Source: Candidatus Zhuqueibacterota bacterium (GTDB lineage Bacteria > SM23-31). From it: 8,384 bases of DNA. Below are positions 1-6,673 of this stretch, one piece after another; the stretch's first letter is position 1; the number at the start of each line of letters is the position of its first letter. Below the pieces are notes generated by a model that did no database searches, was not told the origin of the DNA, and saw only the letters and a program-made list of their open reading frames with translations. A program made the position numbers and the translations under genes. The stretch covers positions 1-8,384 of the forward strand of contig JADFON010000060.1 of the NCBI GenBank assembly GCA_022562855.1, in the 5' to 3' direction.

Positions 1-41
1 TTTATAGTTAAAAGTATAATAGAAAAATATGCTTAACGGAG

Positions 42-1124
42 TTATGAATCTGTTGTCATGTCAAATACATCTACCAGAGTATCACCTGCATCATCTGTGC
101 GATATGTAAACGCAAAGACAAAATTGCCATCCGATAGCAAGCGCTGCAGAGGTGGCAAAAAAATCTCTTCCTCAATAATTTCCACAGCTTTATCGTTCAT
201 ATACTGATAATATCGTCTCATTTCCTCTGCCCTTCCGGGAACCTGACTCGATATGCGCACCGGTGAACTTTCCGAGTATATTTTTTTGACGGAATCCGGA
301 ATTGCGACGGGAGAATAGGGGTATTCGATCTTATTATTGCTAAAATCATCCAAAGATGTAATATGAAGTTTATATAAGTATTGTTTATTCACAAGTCTCT
401 TGTCATGATCGGGATGCAGATAAACGACCTTTTCTTCCGGGGTCGTCGTCCATAAAAAAGCCCCTCTAAAAAACAACTCAAGACCAGCGTTATCACGAGA
501 CATCATGGAAGAATTCATATACTCGGCTATTTTACGGATATTTCCGTCATTGTCATAAAGCAAAAAGTAGTAAGACCGATATTCACTATCCATATTATTT
601 CTTCTGCCGCTAAATTCAATTATTAAATCACTTTCCTCAAATGATGCAGATTTAACCGGAGTTCCTATTGAAAAAGAGTCTCTTTCCACAACCGTTTTAT
701 ACTTTTCGTTAAGTCTTAAATTTCCCTTCGATAACAGCCGATGATCCGGCGAAAAAAGACTCAGCCCCCTTGAATCAATCACAGACAGGTTTCCCGAATA
801 TCCGACTGAAAGACTTCTTGATCTCCTAAATTCACCTGGACCCTGACCCGGTCTGCCGATTATATTTTCAGGATTTCCAGCATCATCATATACTTTGATC
901 CGGTCCTCATCAATCACAAAAATTTGCCCTTGATCGTTTACAGCAAGAGTCAATGGAAAAGCAAGCAGATATTCATCCGGCAGGTCTTTATCGCCAAATG
1001 ATAATTCGAAGGTCAACGCATTTTCAATTATATCATTCGATGCTGAATCATCAGAACCCGTTTGACCGGAGCAACCGTTTAATAAGAAAGCGAAAATAAT
1101 GATTTTTAAATTCGTTTTTGTCAA
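42..1124 (-). CDS. 6-bladed beta-propeller lipoprotein, function unknown
   Basis: The 360-residue product begins with a short lipoprotein signal: basic residues K3 and K7, a hydrophobic run at 8-15, and a lipobox L15-N16-G17-C18. It is probably anchored to a membrane facing the periplasm or cell surface; S19 at +2 does not suggest inner-membrane retention. Residues 36-130 match the 6-bladed beta-propeller family: a strand near 'LSFGD', then 'FVIDEDRIKVYD' (69-80), the signature GQGPGEF (93-99) and a second blade strand 'NLSVIDSRGLSLF' (112-124). The remainder is less conserved and ends in a blade-like 'VDVFD' (351-355). The start is TTG: an in-frame TAG lies four codons upstream and no ATG occurs near the signal peptide. 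A weak AGG at 1133-1135 sits 8 nt before it. The gene follows gpsA by 24 nt, so it is probably co-transcribed. No ligand or enzyme activity can be assigned. Confidence 0.85.
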   Translation of the reverse strand: MTKTNLKIIIFAFLLNGCSGQTGSDDSASNDIIENALTFELSFGDKDLPDEYLLAFPLTLAVNDQGQIFVIDEDRIKVYDDAGNPENIIGRPGQGPGEFRRSRSLSVGYSGNLSVIDSRGLSLFSPDHRLLSKGNLRLNEKYKTVVERDSFSIGTPVKSASFEESDLIIEFSGRRNNMDSEYRSYYFLLYDNDGNIRKIAEYMNSSMMSRDNAGLELFFRGAFLWTTTPEEKVVYLHPDHDKRLVNKQYLYKLHITSLDDFSNNKIEYPYSPVAIPDSVKKIYSESSPVRISSQVPGRAEEMRRYYQYMNDKAVEIIEEEIFLPPLQRLLSDGNFVFAFTYRTDDAGDTLVDVFDMTTDS

Positions 1125-1148
1125 TGTTTTTACCTATTTATTCGGAAA

Positions 1149-2186
1149 TCAATGTTCTGTTTTCGGTTCACGGGTCATGAGGTCGATTGCCGCTTGTTTC
1201 GGGTCAAGGTCGTTGAACAGCATGTCGTACACTTTTTCCATTATCGGTGTTTCGACTCCTTCACGGATCGCCAGTTGACGGACAGATTCCGCAGTTTTGA
1301 CCCCTTCCGCAACGTTTACCATTTCCCCAAGAATTTCATCCAGCTTTCTGCCTTTACCCAATTCTTTACCGACATGGAGATTCCGGCTCAGTTTTCCCAT
1401 ACACGTCAGAATGAGGTCGCCGATACCGGAAAGACCCGCAAACGTCTTTGTGTCGGCGCCAAGTTTTACGCCGAGACGAGTCATTTCCGCGATTCCCCGT
1501 GTCAGAAGCGCCGCCTTCGAATTATCCCCGAACCCGACGCCGTCGACGATACCCGAAGCGATCGCCATTACGTTCTTGAACGACCCGCCGAACTCCACCC
1601 CCGCGACATCGGTATTGATATATACTCTGAAAGTGGGACCCATAAACAAATCTTGAATCTCACGCGCATACGATTCGTCTTCGGAAGCGGCAACAACCGC
1701 GGTCGGAACTTCACGGGCTACCTCGGCGGCAAAACTGGGACCCGACATCACCGCAAACCTGTTATCCGGCAGCGCAGGTATTTCCTCCTTGATAATCTCC
1801 GACATCCGCTTGAGCGTGTCATTCTCGATTCCTTTTGCGGCGCTGATTATCTTCTTTTTTCCAAGCGAAAGGTCTGGTGACAGGGACGCCGCCTGCTTTG
1901 CAACGCTTCGAAAAACATGACTTGGAATTACAAAAATGACGTAGTCGCCGGACGATAGCGCATCGGAAAGACTGCTGGTGATACTTATGCCGTCCGGAAG
2001 GTTGACACCGGGAAGAAACGTCTTATTTTCACGTTCTTCTTTCATCTTTCCGGCAAGATCCTCCTGGTATTCCCACAGGGTAACGGTATGCCCGTTCCTT
2101 GCCAGCAAAACCGCTATGGCTGTTCCCCAACTGCCACCCCCGAGGACACAGACATTACTTGTCTGAAAACTTGATTTCCGTGCCAT
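1149..2186 (-). CDS. gpsA: NAD(P)H-dependent glycerol-3-phosphate dehydrogenase GpsA
   Basis: This cytosolic enzyme reduces dihydroxyacetone phosphate to sn-glycerol 3-phosphate (EC 1.1.1.94), the backbone for phospholipids. At 345 residues it has the usual family length. The Rossmann nucleotide-binding motif is VLGGGSWGTA (14-23, GxGxxG at 16-21). Further family blocks are 'SAAKGIE' (115-121, with K118), 'MSGPSFAAEV' (147-156), 'FKNVMAIASG' (203-212, with the catalytic Lys at K204), 'KAALLTRGIAEM' (224-235), 'GLSGIGDLILTC' (251-262) and 'LSRNLHVGK' (266-274). The ATG at 2186 lies inside plsY, giving a 32-nt overlap. No later start codon occurs before the Rossmann motif, so the overlap is forced. 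No strong Shine-Dalgarno sequence precedes it, which fits translational coupling to plsY. Its product is the direct substrate of PlsY, so the pairing makes biochemical sense. Confidence 0.97.
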   Translation of the reverse strand: MARKSSFQTSNVCVLGGGSWGTAIAVLLARNGHTVTLWEYQEDLAGKMKEERENKTFLPGVNLPDGISITSSLSDALSSGDYVIFVIPSHVFRSVAKQAASLSPDLSLGKKKIISAAKGIENDTLKRMSEIIKEEIPALPDNRFAVMSGPSFAAEVAREVPTAVVAASEDESYAREIQDLFMGPTFRVYINTDVAGVEFGGSFKNVMAIASGIVDGVGFGDNSKAALLTRGIAEMTRLGVKLGADTKTFAGLSGIGDLILTCMGKLSRNLHVGKELGKGRKLDEILGEMVNVAEGVKTAESVRQLAIREGVETPIMEKVYDMLFNDLDPKQAAIDLMTREPKTEH

Positions 2187-2781
2187 TAATCAATCTTTGT
2201 ATATTGCTGCGATGAGTGAAAATGATAAGAACGCTTGTTAACAGCGTCAGGATAAAAAGTACGGTTCCTATGTCATGCATCAACAGGTATTTTCTTATGG
2301 CTACAATCATTACTAACGATACCGCACCTGTTATGGAAGTTGCCGAAACGTATTTTGTAACCATAAAGACAGTCGAAGCGACCGCAATACAGAGAATCAC
2401 TGAGACAGGCGACAAGCCAAAAAACATGCCTATCACCGTCAGGACGCCTTTGCCCCCCTTGAATCCGGAAAAGACCGTCCAAATATGTCCGATGACTGCG
2501 GACAGACCTGCCGCTATCCGTACAATATCATGGCTCACAGGAACATCGCCAAAGGCAATCCCGGAAATATAAACGGTTGCGACAAAACCTTTCAGGAGGT
2601 CGATGATTCCCACGACAGATGCGGCTTTCCATCCCAGCACCCGGAACACATTTGTAGCTCCCGCGTTTCCGCTGCCGTGTTCCCGGATATCGATACTTTT
2701 GAGTACTTTACCCGCTATTATGCTTGTGGGTAAAGAACCTGCAAGATAACTCAGAATTATTATTACGGCAATTGAAATCAA
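2155..2781 (-). CDS. plsY: Glycerol-3-phosphate acyltransferase PlsY
   Basis: This integral membrane enzyme transfers the acyl group from acyl-phosphate to sn-glycerol 3-phosphate, making lysophosphatidate (EC 2.3.1.275), the first acylation in the PlsX/PlsY route. The 208 residues are hydrophobic, with about five to seven membrane segments. The three cytoplasmic motifs are present: 'GSLPTSIIAGK' (15-25) with 'GSGNAGATNVFRVLG' (36-50); 'GHIWTVFSGFKGGKG' (98-112); and 'HRSNIQRLINGTE' (190-202). 'DLLKG' (61-65) and 'KYVS' (143-146) are also typical. T102 stands where many homologues have proline (GHxxP). The start is TTG at 2781-2779, 1 nt after the purM stop, and is supported by a GGAG six bases upstream. 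The 3' end overlaps gpsA by 32 nt. PlsX, which makes the acyl-phosphate, is not in the window. Confidence 0.96.
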   Translation of the reverse strand: MISIAVIIILSYLAGSLPTSIIAGKVLKSIDIREHGSGNAGATNVFRVLGWKAASVVGIIDLLKGFVATVYISGIAFGDVPVSHDIVRIAAGLSAVIGHIWTVFSGFKGGKGVLTVIGMFFGLSPVSVILCIAVASTVFMVTKYVSATSITGAVSLVMIVAIRKYLLMHDIGTVLFILTLLTSVLIIFTHRSNIQRLINGTEIKFSDK

Positions 2782-2798
2782 ATTAATCTCCGTCCTCC
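2782..2798 (-). promoter_or_regulatory. Ribosome-binding site that fixes the TTG start of plsY
   Basis: On the minus strand GGAG (2791-2788) lies 6 nt before TTG (2781-2779), and a second GGAGG (2798-2794) lies 12 nt before it. Both sit inside the last codons of purM (the ...SEDGD end). No ATG or GTG is nearby in frame, so TTG is the best start, and purM and plsY translation are likely coupled. Confidence 0.7.
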
Positions 2799-4339
2799 GA
2801 AATTTTCCCGATGACCGTAGTTTTCAAGTTTTTTTCATTCAAGATACTTCTGATTTCATCAACTTTTTTTTCATCCGCAACGACCGCAAGCCCTATCCCA
2901 AGATTGAAGACCCGTTTCATTTCATCATCGGGGATATTTCCATACATCTGAATAGTTTTAAAAATCGGCAGCCAGTCCCAGCTATTCCAATCGATGTCCG
3001 CTTTGAGACCGGACGTCAGGAGTCTGCCGATATTACCGAGAATTCCTCCCCCGGTAATATGCGCAATACCGTGCACAAGACCCCGTTCGACAAGTTCATA
3101 AACTTCAGGATAATAACACTTATGAACCTTCAACAGCTCCTCACCGGCGCTCACGTTCAGACCGGGAATTGTCGAGTCCACATTCAGTCCTGCCTTTTCA
3201 AACAACACTTTTCTCGCCAGCGAAAACCCGTTTGTGTGAAGACCGGTAGAAGGCAGACCGATAATTACATCATCTTCGGCGATCCTGCCGCCGTCGAGAA
3301 TATTCTTCCGGTCGACTATTCCGACAATCGTGCCGGATATATCGTAATCTCCTTCACTGTATAAACCGGGCATTTCAGCGGTTTCACCGCCGATAAGGGC
3401 GCAATCCGCCTTTTCACATGCTTCTGCCAACCCGGTTACGACATCCTCGATGATGGATGGTTGGAGTTTGCCAAACGCAAGATAATCGAGGAAAAACAGG
3501 GGTTTGGCGCCACAACAAAGTATATCGTTTATACAATGATTTACCAGGTCGCTGCCTATTGATTTGTGACGCCCGGCGGCGACCGCCACCATCAGCTTCG
3601 TTCCGACCCCGTCCACGCTTGAAACGAGAACCGGTTGTTCGTAGCCGGTCAGGTCGGGCGCAAAAAATCCGCCGAACTTCCCCAATTCGGACAGAACATT
3701 GATCCCGTACGTCTTTTTGACAAGGGATTTTATTCGTTCAACGACCTCATCACCCTTATCGATATCCACTCCCGCATCCCGGTATGTTACGCTCTCCATG
3801 TGTTCACCGGAACCGCTATCCTGAAGTTGGTTTACATGCCTGCTTCTCACTTCAAAGAGAAAATCCCGTATCCATTGTTCCTTGTAGTCCGGGTATGTCC
3901 AGGGCAGCGGGTGATATTCTCCATCTTTAAGAATTAAATTGCAATCTCCGTAAATACCCTTTTCAAGATATATCCTGTGACTGAAATTCTTTGTCGAAGC
4001 CAATATGATATTTGCTTCACCGATATACCCTGGATCGATATTGACTGTTCTTTTGCCGTCGACAGACGTATCGGTTTCGTATTTAGTTGTGGACAATTTT
4101 ATGTCCGCGAGTGTTTCACGCGGAATAAGCTTCTTAAAACTGAAAAAAATCTTTTTTAGGTCGTCCCCCATTTCTTCCCGGTAATAATCGGTAAAGTTAA
4201 AATCAAATTCGGGAGTCCGGAAATCGATGGGACCGAATTGACCGGTAAGAAATCTTTCGGCAGATTGAAGCCGGCTGGAATCCCGGTAGGCAACCGCGGC
4301 GATCAGTTTGACTTTTTGTGGAGTTTGTGGTTTTATCAT
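2783..4339 (-). CDS. purM: DUF4416-PurM fusion: phosphoribosylformylglycinamidine cyclo-ligase (AIR synthetase) with N-terminal DUF4416 domain
   Basis: The 518 residues fall into two parts. Residues 8-168 match my recollection of the DUF4416 family (no known function): 'FGPIDF' (35-40), 'FTDYYREEMG' (49-58), 'LADIKLSTTKYE' (77-88), 'VNIDPGYIGEANIILASTKN' (99-118), 'HRIYLEKGIYGD' (121-132) and 'LPWTYPDYK' (145-153). Residues 181-518 form a complete PurM (338 aa; E. coli PurM is 345): 'SSVDGVGTKL' (240-249), 'DLVNHCINDIL' (264-274), 'GGETAEMPGLY' (317-327), 'GLPSTGLHTNGFSLAR' (361-376), 'HITGGGILGNIGR' (427-439) and 'FNLGIGL' (478-484). PurM converts FGAM plus ATP to AIR in purine synthesis (EC 6.3.3.1). 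No stop separates the halves; the linker is short and polar (about 170-180). An internal ATG with a good ribosome site at the junction could also make free PurM. No strong ribosome site precedes the first ATG. The PurM call is firm; the role of DUF4416 is unknown. Confidence 0.95.
   Translation of the reverse strand: MIKPQTPQKVKLIAAVAYRDSSRLQSAERFLTGQFGPIDFRTPEFDFNFTDYYREEMGDDLKKIFFSFKKLIPRETLADIKLSTTKYETDTSVDGKRTVNIDPGYIGEANIILASTKNFSHRIYLEKGIYGDCNLILKDGEYHPLPWTYPDYKEQWIRDFLFEVRSRHVNQLQDSGSGEHMESVTYRDAGVDIDKGDEVVERIKSLVKKTYGINVLSELGKFGGFFAPDLTGYEQPVLVSSVDGVGTKLMVAVAAGRHKSIGSDLVNHCINDILCCGAKPLFFLDYLAFGKLQPSIIEDVVTGLAEACEKADCALIGGETAEMPGLYSEGDYDISGTIVGIVDRKNILDGGRIAEDDVIIGLPSTGLHTNGFSLARKVLFEKAGLNVDSTIPGLNVSAGEELLKVHKCYYPEVYELVERGLVHGIAHITGGGILGNIGRLLTSGLKADIDWNSWDWLPIFKTIQMYGNIPDDEMKRVFNLGIGLAVVADEKKVDEIRSILNEKNLKTTVIGKISEDGD
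3797..3808 (-). promoter_or_regulatory. Possible internal translation start for stand-alone PurM
   Basis: Codon 181 of the fusion is ATG (3799-3797), exactly where family PurM proteins begin. On the minus strand GGTGA (3808-3804) lies 4 nt upstream. Because GGTGA pairs with the 5' side of the anti-Shine-Dalgarno sequence, this corresponds to normal spacing of about 7 nt from the GG. Free PurM of 338 residues could therefore be made as well as the fusion. Use of this start is inferred. Confidence 0.45.
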
Positions 4340-4348
4340 CGGATATGT

Positions 4349-4375
4349 ATATTATTGTTAATATCGCAGAAGCAA
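4349..4375 (-). promoter_or_regulatory. Weak promoter candidate for the purM-plsY-gpsA run
   Basis: On the minus strand TTGCTT (4375-4370) and TAATAT (4354-4349) are 15 nt apart, which is short of the ideal 17. The start of transcription would fall close to the purM ATG at 4339, leaving almost no leader. AT-rich sequence gives such matches by chance, and read-through from the upstream gene is also possible. Confidence 0.2.
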
Positions 4376-4381
4376 ACGCAG

Positions 4382-4400
4382 GCGGCACGAAAAGTGCTGC
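4382..4400. repeat. Hairpin, 7-bp stem with GAAAA loop
   Basis: GCGGCAC (4382-4388) and GTGCTGC (4394-4400) pair around a five-base loop. One of the seven pairs is G-T on the plus strand and becomes a C-A mismatch on the minus strand. It is not followed by a T-run on either strand, so it is not a typical terminator. It resembles a decayed intergenic palindromic repeat. Confidence 0.5.
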
Positions 4401-4457
4401 GTAAGCCGTCCCTTATGGCGTGAGCCATCCCTAATCACATAGTGACCACTCACGTGG
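4401..4457. repeat. Imperfect 19-nt direct repeats with nested inverted repeats
   Basis: Positions 4401-4419 and 4420-4438 are adjacent 19-nt units agreeing at 14 of 19 bases (core AGCCRTCCCT). Inverted repeats overlap them: ATGGC-GTGA-GCCAT (4415-4428), CGTGAG (4419-4424) with CTCACG (4449-4454), TCAC-ATA-GTGA (4435-4445) and CCAC-TCAC-GTGG (4446-4457). This looks like remnants of mobile or REP-like intergenic palindromes. No coding capacity is evident. Confidence 0.45.
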
Positions 4458-4523
4458 CGGCTACTTTATACTGCATTTGTCGGGTTGTACGTCCATGCAC
4501 CTGTTCGATTGTTCAATTCAGAA

Positions 4524-4543
4524 AGGCGAACAACCGTTCGCCT
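4524..4543. repeat. Perfect 8-bp stem palindromic element; possible weak terminator after the acyl-CoA synthetase gene
   Basis: AGGCGAAC (4524-4531), loop AACC, GTTCGCCT (4536-4543). On the minus strand, the direction of transcription, the stem is followed by only a short TTTCT, so termination would be weak. The core GGCGAAC-n-GTTCGCC resembles a palindromic intergenic repeat I recall from many bacterial genomes, so it may be a repeat copy rather than a dedicated terminator. Confidence 0.6.
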
Positions 4544-4610
4544 CTACAATTATGAACAATACGCGGTATGTAATTTTTCACACAAGAATCGTATAGTAAA
4601 GAATAATCGA

Positions 4611-4648
4611 TCCGACACCCGACACTCGACACTCAAAATTCGACATTC
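4611..4648. repeat. Short 7-nt tandem repeat, consensus YYCGACA
   Basis: Units start at 4611, 4618, 4625, 4632 and 4639: TCCGACA, CCCGACA, CTCGACA, CTCAAAA (degenerate) and TTCGACA, then a partial TTC. The array ends 6 nt before the stop codon of the acyl-CoA synthetase gene at 4655-4657. It is a microsatellite-like array with no clear function. Confidence 0.7.
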
Positions 4649-4654
4649 TCTTCA

Positions 4655-6445
4655 TTATTCCGAGTACATTTTATCGATCTGCTTTGCAAATTTCTTTTCC
4701 ACAACACTTCGTTTTACCTTAAAGGTCGGGGTAAGTTCGCCGTTTTCCTGTGTGAGTTCGTTCTCAAGAATAATGAATTTTTTTATGACCTCGAAGTTTG
4801 ACAGATCAGCCGATAATCTTTTTATCTCGCTATCGATGAGTTCGTATGTTTCGGGGCGTTTTGCCATCTCTTTGCGCGAAGCAGCGGGACAGTCAATCGA
4901 TTTGAGGTATTCCTCCAGGTTATTATATGCAGGTACGACTACGGCGGAAGGGAACTTCCTTCGGTCGCCTATCATCATGATCTGCTCAATGTACCTGCTG
5001 ACAGCCATCAGGTTTTCGATAGGCTGCGGCGCGATATTTTTTCCGCTGGATGTAACAATAAGGTTTTTCTTGCGGTCGGTTATTGTCAGGAATCCGTCTT
5101 TGTCGATAAACCCGATATCGCCGGTATAAAACCAGCCGTTTTCGTCCATTACTTTTTTTGTCTCTTCGGGTTTGTTGTAATACCCTTTCATGATGTGGAG
5201 ACCGCGTGTGCAAATCTCACCGTCATCAGCAATTTTCAATTCGATACCGGGCGGCGGTTTTCCCACGGTTCCCGGACGGCAGTCCCCGGGCGTGTTGACC
5301 GCGACTAACGCGGCTGTTTCTGTTAGACCGTAACCTTCGAGGATCGTAATTCCGGCATATGCAAAAAATTCGGCTATCTCTTTTGGCAAAGGCGCTCCAC
5401 CTGAAACAAAAAACCTGATCTTCCCACCCGTACGCATTCGAAGTTTTTTGAACACCAGCTTGTCCGCCAGCGCAAATTTTCTTTTATTCACGTAGGAAAC
5501 ATGCCCCTTATTCGTGCTCAAATAGTGGGCTTTCCCCGCACGAAGGCACCATCTGAATAAAATCTTTCTGATTACGGAGCTTTTCGCCACATTATCTTGA
5601 ACAAGAGCGTACATTTTTTCATACAGTCTTGGAACGCTGATCATGACGGTCGGATGCACTTCACGCATATTGTCACCAACTTTTTCGGTGCTTTCAGCAT
5701 AAGCGATAGTCGATCCTGCACTCAGCGGGAGGTAATATCCTGCCATTCGTTCATACACATGGCTCAGAGGCAAAAAAGAAAGAAACAGGTCGTTTTCGCT
5801 GAAACTGATTATTTCTTTTACGCTCTTGATCTCTTCAATAAAATTGGTGTGCGTCAGCATCACTCCCTTCGGTACCCCTGTTGTGCCGGAGGTATAGATA
5901 ATTGTCGCGAGATCGGAGGCATCGAGTTCCTTACGCCGGTTAATTAGAAAATCCGGGTTGTTTTTTCGAGATTCTTCGCCTTTCGATTTAAAATCCTGAA
6001 ATTCGGTCGCGATTTTATGAGGATCGTCTTCGGGATGAAACAAAGTTATCACCCTTTTGAGGTCTTTCAAATTATTAAATATATCATTTATCGACGCTAA
6101 ATGTTCCGGCTGGGAAAGGACAACTATTTTACTGTGAGAGTCGTTGAGTATATACTCTATCTGCTTTGACGACATCGTGGGATAAACAGGGACCGTTAAA
6201 CAACCGAGAGACAGTGCGGCAAGATCTGTATACACCCATTCAGGTCTGTTCTCGGAAAGAATCGCGATTTTGTCATTTTTCTGAAGTCCAGCGTCGTGAA
6301 AAGCATAGGCAAGATCCGCAACTGTTTCGGCAAAGCTGCCGTAGGTAATATCGGTATACACCCCGTCAATTTTCTGCATAAGGGCAGGTTTATCTCGAAA
6401 TTTCTCCGCAATATGAAAAAAAGCGTCGGCAAGTGTTTCGGGCAT
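4655..6445 (-). CDS. fadD: Long-chain fatty acid-CoA ligase (AMP-binding, FadD15-like)
   Basis: This 596-residue adenylate-forming enzyme activates fatty acids to acyl-AMP and then acyl-CoA (EC 6.2.1.3). It is probably cytosolic or membrane-associated; no transmembrane segment or signal peptide is evident. The ANL-superfamily motifs are in order: 'YTSGTTGVPKG' P-loop (184-194), 'LPLSHVYER' (225-233), 'VSGGAPLP' (347-354), 'EGYGLTET' (370-377), 'YTGD' (440-443), 'DRKKNLIVTSSGKNIAPQPIE' split here as DRKKNLIV (457-464) and SGKNIAPQPIE (467-477), and 'LTPTFKVKR' (571-579) with the likely catalytic Lys at K576. Length and the 'LTPTxKVKR' ending fit the roughly 600-residue FadD15-like subgroup rather than E. 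coli FadD. The ATG at 6445 has GGAG (6455-6452) 6 nt upstream. It may feed beta-oxidation or recycle fatty acids into lipids next to plsY and gpsA. Chain-length preference cannot be read from sequence. Confidence 0.94.
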   Translation of the reverse strand: MPETLADAFFHIAEKFRDKPALMQKIDGVYTDITYGSFAETVADLAYAFHDAGLQKNDKIAILSENRPEWVYTDLAALSLGCLTVPVYPTMSSKQIEYILNDSHSKIVVLSQPEHLASINDIFNNLKDLKRVITLFHPEDDPHKIATEFQDFKSKGEESRKNNPDFLINRRKELDASDLATIIYTSGTTGVPKGVMLTHTNFIEEIKSVKEIISFSENDLFLSFLPLSHVYERMAGYYLPLSAGSTIAYAESTEKVGDNMREVHPTVMISVPRLYEKMYALVQDNVAKSSVIRKILFRWCLRAGKAHYLSTNKGHVSYVNKRKFALADKLVFKKLRMRTGGKIRFFVSGGAPLPKEIAEFFAYAGITILEGYGLTETAALVAVNTPGDCRPGTVGKPPPGIELKIADDGEICTRGLHIMKGYYNKPEETKKVMDENGWFYTGDIGFIDKDGFLTITDRKKNLIVTSSGKNIAPQPIENLMAVSRYIEQIMMIGDRRKFPSAVVVPAYNNLEEYLKSIDCPAASRKEMAKRPETYELIDSEIKRLSADLSNFEVIKKFIILENELTQENGELTPTFKVKRSVVEKKFAKQIDKMYSE

Positions 6446-6474
6446 TGAATTCTCCGTTAAATTTAGGGATGCAA

Positions 6475-6503
6475 TTATTACAGTTAGAAAGTTTTATGAA
6501 TAA
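6475..6503 (-). promoter_or_regulatory. Weak promoter candidate for the acyl-CoA synthetase gene
   Basis: On the minus strand TTATTC (6503-6498) and TAATAA (6480-6475) are separated by 17 nt. The -10 is reasonable and the -35 is poor. The leader to the ATG at 6445 would be about 25 nt and would contain the GGAG ribosome site. Confidence 0.25.
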
Positions 6504-6517
6504 TTTTTCTGCCGATT

Positions 6518-6555
6518 AATCCCGCCGGTGCGGGGTTGTCGGATTTAAAAATCCG
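6518..6555. repeat. Two adjacent hairpins upstream of the acyl-CoA synthetase gene
   Basis: The first is AATCCCGC (6518-6525), loop CGGT, GCGGGGTT (6530-6537), an 8-bp stem with one G-T pair. Two bases later comes CGGATTT (6540-6546), AA, AAATCCG (6549-6555), a perfect 7-bp inverted repeat. Neither is followed by a T-run. They lie beyond the minus-strand promoter candidate and could be a repeat remnant or an operator region. Confidence 0.5.
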
Positions 6556-6673
6556 TTACTCATTCGGATAATTGTAATTATTTTACGGCTAAAAATCAAT
6601 TAAAATGTGAAATTCAATTAATTGGAAAACGAGAACGGTTAATCCTGACATTAAAGGCGACCCTAAAAAAGTG

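Larger units (their letters stand above)
4340..4654. other. Intergenic spacer rich in short palindromes, between the acyl-CoA synthetase gene and purM
   Basis: I see no credible gene in these 315 nt. They contain, in order, a 7-bp-stem hairpin (4382-4400), a pair of 19-nt imperfect direct repeats with nested inverted repeats (4401-4457), an 8-bp perfect hairpin (4524-4543) and a 7-nt tandem repeat (4611-4648) ending beside the acyl-CoA synthetase stop codon. The open frame across 4485-5129 on the plus strand is mostly antisense to the synthetase gene and is not supported. Confidence 0.6.

Noticed and set aside
1-41. Terminator after the lipoprotein gene
   Set aside because: The 41 nt downstream are AT-rich but contain no stem, so transcription may continue beyond the window.
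1152-1880. Long plus-strand open frame (242 codons) opposite gpsA
   Set aside because: It is antisense to a gene with complete family motifs, and its translation is rich in Arg, Phe and Cys and matches nothing known to me.
4401-4457. Possible CRISPR array from the 19-nt direct repeats
   Set aside because: The two units are adjacent with no spacer, differ at 5 of 19 bases, and there are no cas genes.
4485-5129. Plus-strand open frame (214 codons) spanning the spacer and the 3' end of the acyl-CoA synthetase gene
   Set aside because: Most of it is antisense to conserved A8-A10 motifs of the synthetase, and its 5' part runs through palindromes and the tandem repeat.
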